In this document: positions 8,608 to 17,000 of the stretch, piece after piece
How positions within the stretch are numbered: position 1 is the stretch's first letter
Layout: each line of letters opens with the position of its first letter
Assembly: GCF_007655485.1 (NCBI RefSeq)
Contig: NZ_VJXQ01000003.1
Span: forward strand, 79,217-143,216
DNA from: Halobellus captivus
GTDB taxonomy: Archaea > Halobacteriota > Halobacteria > Halobacteriales > Haloferacaceae
Direction: 5' to 3'
DNA length: 64,000 nucleotides
Position numbers and translations under genes: made by a program
Notes under the pieces: model-generated
What the model was told of the DNA's origin: nothing
What the model saw: only the letters and a program-made list of their open reading frames with translations
The model's database searches: none

Positions 8608-9690
8608 CTACATCGATTGATTCGGTGCACCGCTGTCGTCGGCCTTGACGTCGAGCGGATCTTCGATATCCCCCATCACGGCCTCGAAGGCATCTGTCGC
8701 GGTCAGGAGTCCCACGACGTCTCCCCCCTCGAGAACGAGCGCGAGTTCCTGCTTTTCGACCTGGAACTGATCGACCGCCTCGCTGATGAGGGTCTCCGTC
8801 GATAGCGTCATCGGAGGCGCGGCGATCGCCTCGAACGTCGTCTCTCCCGCTCGGAGTGCGTCGATGTTCGCGACAACTGCGGGCACGTAGATGATGCCGC
8901 GGAAGTCCTCCGGGTGCTCGCCAATGAGTGGCAAGCGAGTGTGCGGGTTCGATCCGAGGCACTCGATGTTCTCCTCGACGGAGCGCTCGGTGGAGAGCAA
9001 CACGACTTCATCGATCGGTGTCATCACCTCGTGGATCGAGTGCTCCCCGATCTCGAGCGCGTTCAGTACTTCCTCACGTCGTTCCTCCGAGAGATCGCCG
9101 CGTTCCAGCACCGAGCCGAGTTTGTGCCGGAGGTCCGCCCGCGACTCGATCGCGTCGGTCTCGGCCTCCAGCCACGCACCCGTCATCTCCACGCCGAACA
9201 GTTTGAGTGTCCACTTTGCCACCCTGTCGCCGATAGAGATGATCGGTGAAATGAGCTTTGCGAACCAGTACAGCGGCGTCGCGCCGTATCGTGCGACGAA
9301 CTTCGAGCGCTCGACACCCAGGTAGGTCGGGGTCTGCTCGCCGTGCGTGAGGTGCAGGAGGTTGATAATCAAGAATGCGAGGATGCCGCCAGCACCGACG
9401 GAGGCTAGGAACGTCGAGCGTACGTACGGCTCGAAGAGAGCCGCGAGCGCCGGTTCGGCGACGATGCCGACGGCGATGCTCGACGCCGTGATTCCGACCT
9501 GACAGCTCGTCAGGTAAATCTCCAGATCGTCGGTCATCTCCCACGCCCTTCTGAGTCCCGGTTCGTCGAACTCCGATTCGGGGTACTGCCGGACCCGCGT
9601 GAGCGCGAACTCGATCGCCACGAAAAAGCCGTTGACGAGGATCAACGAGAGACCGGCCAGTAACCGGACTCCGATTTCGAGGCCGTTCAT
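8608..9690 (-). CDS. CNNM/DUF21 transmembrane protein with CBS pair
   Basis: A 360-residue protein with an N-terminal CNNM (DUF21) membrane domain followed by two CBS domains, the architecture of CorB/YtfL-like magnesium exporters or related ion transporters. Start ATG 9690 gives MNGLEIGVRLLAGLSLILVN; a longer upstream frame has no family similarity. The membrane part includes NGFFVAIEFALTRVR, SCQVGITASSIAVGI and LAFLIINLLHLTHGEQTP, the last matching the GE-P motif region. CBS domains follow from about residue 205 (SIHEVMTPIDEVVLL, FRGIIYVPAVV, PMTLSTETLISEAVDQF, DVVGLLTATDAFEAVMGD). It lacks an obvious C-terminal CorC_HlyC domain. Direction is opposite to its neighbours and the substrate is unproven. 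Confidence 0.85.
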   Translation of the reverse strand: MNGLEIGVRLLAGLSLILVNGFFVAIEFALTRVRQYPESEFDEPGLRRAWEMTDDLEIYLTSCQVGITASSIAVGIVAEPALAALFEPYVRSTFLASVGAGGILAFLIINLLHLTHGEQTPTYLGVERSKFVARYGATPLYWFAKLISPIISIGDRVAKWTLKLFGVEMTGAWLEAETDAIESRADLRHKLGSVLERGDLSEERREEVLNALEIGEHSIHEVMTPIDEVVLLSTERSVEENIECLGSNPHTRLPLIGEHPEDFRGIIYVPAVVANIDALRAGETTFEAIAAPPMTLSTETLISEAVDQFQVEKQELALVLEGGDVVGLLTATDAFEAVMGDIEDPLDVKADDSGAPNQSM

Positions 9691-9828
9691 ACTGAGGTTC
9701 CCGGTCGGACGGACAAATACGTGTGGGCGACTACCACTCAGTGCAACGAACTGTTTTCTAATATGACACTCCCCGGGATCCACGTCCGGACGAAAACCGG
9801 TTTGTACCGTCGATGGCCAAGCGGAAGT

Positions 9829-10146
9829 ATGGCCGATTTCGATCCCGAGAAATTTCAGGACAAGTACGTCAACTACTTCCCCGAACTTCAGCGCGCGTAC
9901 AAGAACGCGTTCGAGACGATGAACGACGAGTACGACTCCGAACTCGTTCACGCTATCGACCAGCAGATCCTCAACGAATCCGAGCCGTTCTACGAGGACG
10001 GGGACTTCCGGATTCAGTTGCCCGACGATCCGGCCGAGCGACTGACTGCGGTCCTCGTCGACGACGAGAAACTCTCGGGCGTACTCGACGCGTACGTCGA
10101 AGAACTCCGCCGACAGCACCGCCGCGTGTTCGGGCTCGAGGAGTGA
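9829..10146 (+). CDS. Small conserved haloarchaeal protein (DUF5783-like)
   Basis: A 105-residue acidic soluble protein starting at ATG 9829 (MADFDPEKFQDKYVNYFPEL). It is predicted to be mostly helical, with the pattern YKNAFETMNDEYDSELVHAIDQQIL and a C-terminal LRRQHRRVFGLEE. From memory this matches a haloarchaea-restricted family (DUF5783); the function is not known. It starts 138 bp from the divergent CNNM gene, so both promoters lie in that gap. It precedes the NifU-like gene in the same direction with a 64-bp gap. Confidence 0.72.
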   Translation: MADFDPEKFQDKYVNYFPELQRAYKNAFETMNDEYDSELVHAIDQQILNESEPFYEDGDFRIQLPDDPAERLTAVLVDDEKLSGVLDAYVEELRRQHRRVFGLEE

Positions 10147-10210
10147 CTCACCTGGCTCTCGCGGACGGGTGAACCAAAGGCCTAAGCCGGTTGACGCCCA
10201 AGCGCTCGGT

Positions 10211-10570
10211 ATGAGCACGGACGCTGCAAGCGGCGACGACGATCTGAAAGAGCGCGTCACGAACTTCCTGCGCCGAAACTTCCCGCAGATCCAGATGCAC
10301 GGCGGTTCTGCGGCGATCCAGAACCTCGACCGAGAGACCGGCGAGGTCACGATTATGCTCGGCGGCGCGTGTTCGGGCTGTGGCATCTCTCCGATGACGA
10401 TTCAGGCGATCAAGAGCCGGATGGTCAAGGAGATCCCCGAGATCGAGATGGTCCACGCCGAGACCGGAATGGGCGGCGGCGGCCACGGCGACGGAATGGC
10501 TCCGTCCTTCCCCGGCGAGGAGGGCGGCGAGACCAGCGACAGCGACGAAGGCCCGCAGGCCCCGTTCTAA
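10211..10570 (+). CDS. NifU C-terminal domain-like Fe-S scaffold/carrier
   Basis: A 119-residue NifU-like protein of the type that binds and transfers a [4Fe-4S] cluster. Residues about 10-85 form the NifU C-terminal domain: LKERVTNFLRRNFPQIQMHGG, TGEVTIMLGGACSGCGISPMT with the cluster-binding CSGC motif, and AIKSRMVKEIPEIEMV. The last 30 residues are a glycine- and acid-rich tail with GMGGGGHGDG. Start ATG 10211 is chosen because the family similarity begins just after it. It stands alone, with no suf or isc genes nearby. Confidence 0.9.
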   Translation: MSTDAASGDDDLKERVTNFLRRNFPQIQMHGGSAAIQNLDRETGEVTIMLGGACSGCGISPMTIQAIKSRMVKEIPEIEMVHAETGMGGGGHGDGMAPSFPGEEGGETSDSDEGPQAPF

Positions 10571-10635
10571 TTGGTTTTACCCCCTGTCGTGTCGGGACCG
10601 GTGGCTCTTTGACGTCTTCGGCGTGAGGGGCTAGT

Positions 10636-12183
10636 ATGACCACCGAATCACCCGAGAACGTTCTCTTCGTGGTGATGGATACGGTTCGGAAGGACCGCCT
10701 AACCCCGTACGGACACAATCGTCAAACGACGCCGAATCTGGAGGCGTTCGCGTCGGAGGCGACGGTATTCGAGCAGGCCGTCGCGCCCGCCCCGTGGACG
10801 CTTCCCGTACACGCGTCGCTCTTTACCGGGATGTACCCCTCGCGGCATGGCGCGGATCAGGAGAACCCCTACCTCGAAGGAGTGACGACTCTCGCGGAGA
10901 CGCTTTCGGCAGCGGGCTACGACACCGCGTGTTACTCCTCGAACGCGTGGATCACGCCGTACACGCACCTCACCGACGGCTTCGACGACCAAGACAACTT
11001 CTTCGAGGTGATGCCTGGCGAGTTCCTCTCGGGGCCGCTCGCCCGCGCGTGGAAGACGATGAACGACAACGACGCGCTTCGAGCCGTGGCGGACAAACTC
11101 GTCAGCCTTGGCAACACGGCGCACGAGTACTTCGCGGGCGGCGGGAGCGCGGACTCGAAAACGCCCGCCGTGATCGACCGAACGAAGGCGTTCATCGAGG
11201 ACTCCGAGCGATCGTTCGCGTTCGTCAACCTCATGGACGCACACCTCCCGTATCACCCGCCGGAGGAGTTCGCCGAGGAGTTCGCTCCCGGGGTCGACTC
11301 GACGGAGGTGTGTCAGAACTCCAAGGAGTTCAACTCCGGTGCGCGCGACATCGCCGACGACGAGTGGGAGGACATCCGCAACCTTTACGACGCCGAAATC
11401 GCCCACATCGACGATCAGCTCGGGCAGCTGTTCGACTGGCTGAAGGCGGAAGGGAAGTGGGACGACACGATGGTCGTCGTCTGTGCGGACCACGGCGAAC
11501 TGCACGGCGAGCACGACCTCTACGGTCACGAGTTCTGCCTGTACGATCCGCTCGTGAACGTCCCGCTGATGGTGAAACACCCCGCCCTCGACGTCGAGCG
11601 CCGCGAGGAGCAGGTCGAGTTGCTGGACCTCTACCACACCGTCCTCGACGCGCTCGACGTCGAGGGGGGAACGCCCGCCGCTCCCGGCGAGGACGTCGTC
11701 GGGCTCGATCGAACGCGTTCGCTGCTCTCGGATTCGTATCGCGCGTTCGACGGTCTCGACGACCAGACGCGCGACCCCGGCCAGCGCGGCGGGGGCGAGT
11801 ACGCCTTCATCGAGTACTCTCGCCCGGTCGTCGAACTGAATCAGTTAGAGGAGAAGGCCGCGTCGGCCGGAATCACGCTTCCCAGCGACTCGCGGTTCTA
11901 CTCGCGGATGCGGGCCGCGCGCCGCGCCGACGCCAAGTACGTTCGCATCGACCGAATCGACGACGAGGCGTATCTGCTCGAGGAGGATCCCGGCGAGAGC
12001 GAGAACGTCGCCGAGGCGGACGACCCCGTCATCGAGGAGACCGACGAGACGCTCGCCGCCTTCGAGTCGGCGGTCGGCGGCGCGTGGACCGACGCACTCG
12101 ACGACGACGTCTCCGACGACACCGTCGACGAGATGGACGACGAGGCGCAGGAGCGGCTTCGCGACCTCGGGTATCTGGAGTAG
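10636..12183 (+). CDS. Sulfatase-like hydrolase (alkaline phosphatase superfamily)
   Basis: A 515-residue protein of the sulfatase/phosphodiesterase branch of the alkaline phosphatase superfamily. The first metal motif is NVLFVVMDTVRKDRL, the nucleophile region is PWTLPVHASLFTGMYPSRHG, and the second metal region is VVVCADHGELHGEHDLYGHEF. A true sulfatase would have Cys or Ser in the position that becomes formylglycine; here the aligned residue is Thr (in WTLPVHAS), so phosphatase, phosphonate hydrolase or transferase activity is possible. There is no signal peptide, so it should act in the cytoplasm. The C-terminal 60 residues are acidic. It is common in haloarchaea next to glycan genes, but none are near here. 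Confidence 0.82.
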   Translation: MTTESPENVLFVVMDTVRKDRLTPYGHNRQTTPNLEAFASEATVFEQAVAPAPWTLPVHASLFTGMYPSRHGADQENPYLEGVTTLAETLSAAGYDTACYSSNAWITPYTHLTDGFDDQDNFFEVMPGEFLSGPLARAWKTMNDNDALRAVADKLVSLGNTAHEYFAGGGSADSKTPAVIDRTKAFIEDSERSFAFVNLMDAHLPYHPPEEFAEEFAPGVDSTEVCQNSKEFNSGARDIADDEWEDIRNLYDAEIAHIDDQLGQLFDWLKAEGKWDDTMVVVCADHGELHGEHDLYGHEFCLYDPLVNVPLMVKHPALDVERREEQVELLDLYHTVLDALDVEGGTPAAPGEDVVGLDRTRSLLSDSYRAFDGLDDQTRDPGQRGGGEYAFIEYSRPVVELNQLEEKAASAGITLPSDSRFYSRMRAARRADAKYVRIDRIDDEAYLLEEDPGESENVAEADDPVIEETDETLAAFESAVGGAWTDALDDDVSDDTVDEMDDEAQERLRDLGYLE

Positions 12184-12492
12184 GGGCGGAGCAGGTTTTC
12201 GGTTGCGACGCCGCCGAGGGATGTCTCTTCGTAATTTGTCCGAAATCCAGTCACTGCGTGGCGTTGCTGGGCTATGTCTACGTAGTGTACGGTCTTGGAC
12301 TCCCCTGTGTTCCACTGATCTTCGCAGGACTCGCTATTGATCACCTTCCCTGGAATTCGGAGAGCCGGTCAGTTCCCTCAGTACTGCGGACGTGTCCGCA
12401 GACTCGCCCTCTGGGGTGATCGATGAACTGCTACACGGTGCTCGTCCTATCGGTTATAAAAAATGTCCGCGCTCTGCTCGGAGAGGACGCGC
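12184..12492. other. 309-bp intergenic region between convergent genes
   Basis: It separates the sulfatase-like gene from the minus-strand PRC-barrel-like gene. The only signal is an A-run at 12458-12463, a T-run on the minus strand. I see no open frame with protein-like composition and no RNA gene. Confidence 0.55.
12458..12463 (-). terminator. T-run terminator of the PRC-barrel-like gene
   Basis: Six T residues on the minus strand, followed by ATA, begin about 30 bp after the stop of the 81-residue gene. This fits archaeal T-rich termination without a required hairpin. Confidence 0.5.
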
Positions 12493-12738
12493 CTAAAAGT
12501 CGTCCTTGAGTCGAACCTCGTCGTCGGTTACTGTGTGTATGCGGTTCCGCTCGAGGGGATAGTCGTCCTGTTCGGCGTCGCCCCAGCCGAGCTTCGAGCG
12601 GATGGTGTCAGCGAGGCCCGGGTCCGCATTCACGTACGCCGTACCGGATCTGACCTCCGTGATCATTCCGATTTTTTCCCCGTGAGAGTCGACTACTGCT
12701 TTGCCCTCGTCGTCATCTGTTACGTGGTCTCGTTCCAT
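12493..12738 (-). CDS. PRC-barrel-like small protein
   Basis: An 81-residue acidic protein starting at ATG 12738 (MERDHVTDDDEGKAVV). The sequence GKAVVDSHGEKIGMITEVRSGTAYVNADPGL has the pattern of a PRC-barrel domain, where a short beta barrel carries a turn G-x-K-I-G. The C-terminal part LERNRIHTVTDDEVRLKDDF also fits the barrel's last strands. A TATA-like TTTATAAC lies about 33 bp upstream on the minus strand near 12773. Haloarchaea have many such small proteins, and their ligands are mostly unknown. An in-frame upstream ATG at 12864 adds 42 residues without similarity and was rejected. Confidence 0.72.
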   Translation of the reverse strand: MERDHVTDDDEGKAVVDSHGEKIGMITEVRSGTAYVNADPGLADTIRSKLGWGDAEQDDYPLERNRIHTVTDDEVRLKDDF

Positions 12739-13023
12739 CGCAACTGGGTGTATCTCTCGTGTGAATATTGTTATAAAGCTGATATCTGATGCGGAGGATC
12801 GGTAAACCCGCGTTACACTGAACCAGCTATTCACACGCAGACATTCGGATTCAGAGATTCGCATACAACCGGCATCTGCAGGGCTCAGACGTATCTGAGG
12901 CAGTCACGAACGGCCGCACTTCTACGGTAGACGGTGGGATGAACGAGGTAATGGTATCGTAGATGGGTATTCGCGTGGACGCCAGTCCCGATTCGATGCC
13001 GTCGCAACGACCGTCCGGACGGG

Positions 13024-13803
13024 CTAGTGATCGCGGACGGCGTCGGTCGAAGTCGGTTCACCCATCGAACTTAGCCGTTCTGCTATCGGGTCGAGGTGGT
13101 GGACACCGACCACGGCGACGGTGTCGCCTTCCTCGCGGAGTTGGGAGAGTCGAGCGGCCATCTCTTCCTCTCTGGCAGCGTCTTCGAGCCGTGAGGCCTG
13201 GGTCCGACTCGCCGTTCGAAACGCGTTCATAAACGAGTGGGACCGACGAACCTGCATACGCTCGTCCCGTGCCTGGTCGTCGGGTGCGTCCGCCCAGTCG
13301 ATGTCGTGTGAGACCGGCGAGTCGACTTCCACTCGGACCGATGTGTGTGCTCCCACAGCCGCCGCGGCGCGGCAGGTGACCGCGTGTTTCGTTGTTTTGA
13401 CGGCGTCCGAGACCACGTTTCGAACCGTCTGTAACGATGGACGTTCCCGAAGCAGGTTCCGCCCCAGCCGTTGGAAGAAGCCACCGGTCGGCCGGTCGAT
13501 GCCGACGGTAGTGTCCGTGGCCGCGGCCTGAATCGCCGCACTCATCTCACCGCCGAAGACGGGCGGGCATCGGTCCGTGTTCGCGTACTGCTCGAACAGC
13601 GGGATCGAAATCGGCGGCAGTTCCAACGCGAGCACTTCCGGATCGAGTTCTTCGACCACCTGCCGGACGCGGTACGTACTCGCCGGATGGTCGTGGACGA
13701 CGCCGACGAGTGTCACCGTTCCGGCGTCATTCGACACCTGACGTATGTACTCGCCAGTCACGCGCGGGTCCGAGTCGATGTCGACGGCTGATAGGGCGTC
13801 CAT
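13024..13803 (-). CDS. TraB/PrgY family protein
   Basis: A 259-residue protein with the N-terminal TraB domain: TVTLVGVVHDHPASTYRVRQVVEELDPEVLALELPP, the pattern L-x-G-x-x-H followed by an x-V-E-L-type strand, and a second family region near the end, DTVAVVGVHHLDPIAERL, with a conserved GxxHL. Bacterial PrgY/TraB limit pheromone activity, and eukaryotic TRABD/TIKI relatives are membrane metalloproteases, but this copy has no clear C-terminal membrane spans, so it is a short soluble form. Start ATG 13803 is supported by a TATA-like box 33-40 bp upstream. Archaeal family members have no settled function. Confidence 0.75.
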   Translation of the reverse strand: MDALSAVDIDSDPRVTGEYIRQVSNDAGTVTLVGVVHDHPASTYRVRQVVEELDPEVLALELPPISIPLFEQYANTDRCPPVFGGEMSAAIQAAATDTTVGIDRPTGGFFQRLGRNLLRERPSLQTVRNVVSDAVKTTKHAVTCRAAAAVGAHTSVRVEVDSPVSHDIDWADAPDDQARDERMQVRRSHSFMNAFRTASRTQASRLEDAAREEEMAARLSQLREEGDTVAVVGVHHLDPIAERLSSMGEPTSTDAVRDH

Positions 13804-13835
13804 TAGAACGGGATTACCATCCCTTAGTGTGTGTC

Positions 13836-13843
13836 TATTTAAA
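13836..13843 (-). promoter_or_regulatory. TATA-like box of the TraB-family gene
   Basis: TTTAAATA on the minus strand, centred about 36 bp before ATG 13803, which implies a very short leader. It argues against the more upstream ATG codons that lie at or before this box. Confidence 0.55.
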
Positions 13844-13973
13844 CTCATCCACAAGCCATCGGCTGACGTACCAACGCTCGATCAGTAAGCATAGCCAATG
13901 CCCCGGCTAATTCATCCTACCTAACCGTGAAACCAATCTAGAAGAGCGGTGTACCTCTCTGTCATTCGTGATC

Positions 13974-14078
13974 GTACCGCGAGCGAGGCCGAAGGCCGAG
14001 CGAGCGGCTTTTTTCGGGCAGATTTTTTGGTCGGGGTCGAGCGCCGACGGAGCCGGCGCGAGGCGCCGGTGAAAAAAG
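13974..14078 (-). terminator. Palindrome- and T-rich region after polC
   Basis: On the minus strand the polC stop (14084-14082) is followed after 4 bp by six T residues (14077-14072). A perfect 7-bp inverted repeat with a 3-base loop (CCGGCGC / GCGCCGG, about 14053-14069) follows. Further on, about 13990-14000, is GGCC-GAA-GGCC, and two T-runs appear on the plus strand (about 14008-14013 and 14022-14027). The block looks like a termination region, possibly active in both directions. It holds no gene. Confidence 0.45.
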
Positions 14079-14081
14079 GTG

Positions 14082-17000
14082 CTACATAAAGTCCGCAAAC
14101 CCGGACTGTTTGTTTTTGTCGTTCTCGAAAACCGATTCGAGACTCTGTTCGAGCACTTCCAAGCGCTGTTTGGTGTACTCGCGGCAGCCGAACTCCTCGG
14201 CGACGTGAATCGCGGTGTCCATGTACTTGTTCACCGACCCCTGATGCACCGTCAGGTTCACGCGGCCGCCGCACTCGCGGCAGTCACCCGTGAGCGGCAT
14301 TCGCCGGTACTTCTCGCCGCAGTCGAGACACCGCGTCTCCTGTCTCGAAAAGGCGCGCAGGTTCCCGATCAGATCCGGGAGGAAGTGGTACTCGATGACT
14401 CGCTCTGCGACGTCGGTCTCGTCGACCGCGCGGAGCTTTCGCGACAGCGCGAGTTGGGCGTCCATCTTGTCCATCATCGAGCCGAGGGTCTTGTACGCCG
14501 AGAGGTCCGGTCCGAGCGCGATGTCGGAGGTGTCGTGGGTGTGGTCGAACCCCCGATACTCGTCATCGGTGCCGAGCGTGTCCTCGCCCAACTGGATCAG
14601 GTCCTCGACGGCCTCGGGGTCCGTGAGTTCGAGCGTGGCCTCGTAGAACTCGCGGGGATACTGCCGCACGATATCCATATTGTGCGCCTCGTCGTCGATC
14701 TCGCTGGGGTCGATGCGCGAGGACATCACGAGGGGAGCGTCCATCTGTCCGCCACGCTTGTCGGGGAGGTACTGCTTCGAGAAGTTCAGGAGGCCGTCCA
14801 TCAGGAGCATCACGCAATCTTCGTCGCCGTCGCACTGGCCCGTGAAAAGGTCGTTCGCGACGAGCGTATTGGTCTCTTCGACAGTCAGACAGTACGTGTG
14901 CTCGACGTCGGACTGAACTGTCTCGACAGACACGACTTCGTCAACCCAGACGTCGCCCCCGTCGCCGAAGAGCCGCTGTGACCGCGTATCGACGTGGTCC
15001 AGCACGTCGGTGAGCGTCCCCTCCTTGCGGTCGAGATGGAAACCGATTCGGTCAGCGAATCGAACGGCGTTCTGCGATGTGACCTTGAGAACCCACGTCT
15101 CGAACGACTGCTCGTCGTCGTAGAATTCGGCTACGACCCCAGTCTTCGGGGTGCGTTGTTCTCGGTAGACTTTCGTAGCGATGCCGAACCGCTTGAGCGC
15201 TGCGGCAAGACCCGACTGCAGGTCGTCGCTCACTGTATGCGCTCGAATTTCTACGCGTTTGCTAGACGTACTCCCGTCTCCCGAAAAGTACGCCGCGAGG
15301 AACGTTCGAAGGACAGACTCCGGTGCGGTGAGTATGCAGTGGGGGACGCGCTTCGTTTCCGCACGACTACCGACGTCGAGGACGTCCGAGAACAGCGTCG
15401 TGACGAGCCGACTGGAGACAGTAATCTTCCACTCGTTCTCCTCGAATGCCTCGACGTTCAGCACGTCGTCGAAGACGTCGATGATTTCGTGGCGTGGCAC
15501 GTCGTCCGGCGTGCAGATGGTCGTCTGGTAGAACGACCCGGCTTTCTGTCGAGTGAACCCTTCAGCAGCGTAGTATCCGAGCATTGTGCCGACGGTCTCG
15601 TCGACTTCAAACTGACGCGATACCGAAGCGCTGTCCCGACGGATACCGAGTGTCACGTCGTTGGAAACGCGTTCGACGGTGGTGTCGCGGTCGAACAGTT
15701 CGATGAGGACACTAGCTGGAATGCTGTCGCGGGACACCCAGTTGTACACTGTCGACTGACTAACATCGAGGAGTTCCGCGACCGGCTTCAGGTAGCTGTC
15801 CGCTTCCGTCGCGTCGTCGAGTAGGTCCTTGAGCCCCGATTCGCCGATCCCCCGGATCATCAAGTCGTCGTTCGGAACCGCGTCCGCGTCGAGGAATTCG
15901 AGCAGCAAGTCGAACGTCGACGTCTGTCCCTCGACGGGAATCTGCTTCGGGGCAGGAACGGAATCACTCGCCTTCAGTTCTCGGGCTTCGACACGTTCGA
16001 TGCCGTCCCCGGTCCACCGACGCATAGAGTGATCTGGGGTCACTGTCAGTTCCCGTCCACTCTTCGTCTCGACCTCGACGAGGTGATCTGGGGCGGGGTG
16101 TTTGGAGACGGCTTCGATCCGCTGGAGCGTATCTTCGCCGTCTTCGGTCACCGAGGGGACGAACACGTCGCCGTCGAGTTCCTGTACGAGCGTCCCAATA
16201 TCGTCCTCGTCGGTCGTCTCGGGATCGAGTCGGCCCTCGACCAGCGTCTCGATGCGGTCGTAGTGCCACGTGTCGGCCTCGTCGCAGTACCAGACCTTCG
16301 TCTCGGGATGGAAACAGTTCCGGCGTTTTGCGGCGTGAAAGTACGGATGCGCGTAGCCGACGGCGGCGGACGTGAAGCCGACGACGCGGCCGACGACCGC
16401 GGCTGACGTGTGCGGGGCCATCCCGAAGACGAGTTCGCCGACGAGGTCCTGCCGTTCCTCGACCTCGTAGAACGCAGGGAGGTCGTAGTACTGCGTTAAG
16501 AGGTCGTCGACGAAGTCCGCGGTCTTGAGCATGTGCTCGGCGGCCCCGTCCGAGAGGACGATGTCCTGCACTTTCAGCTCGATCAGCTGATCGTCGAACG
16601 CCAGCGGCTCGCCGTCGATATCGGTCTCGTAGCCGAGTTCGCGGAAGTCCGCGGCGGTCACATCGAGTTCCGCGGGCCGGACGGCGGTAACTGGGAGGTC
16701 GGTCATATCGTAGCGGACCGTGCCGTCTTTGAACGACGTGACGCCGTTTTTCGCCCGCAGGATTCCCTTCTCCATCGGCTCGGGCGTTTTGTTCGCGGAA
16801 GTGAGTCCCTTCACGCCTTTCAGGATCTCGAAGGCCGCTTCGCGCTCGCCGACGGCGTCGAGCGCGCGGCGGAACTCCTCGCCGACGCCGATCGAGAACC
16901 AATCGGGGCTCGTGACGTCGCGCTCGCACCGCTCGCAGTGGACGCGTCCCGAGTCGTCGGGCTCGATCACCTGCCCGCACTCCTCACACTCGTAGTACGG

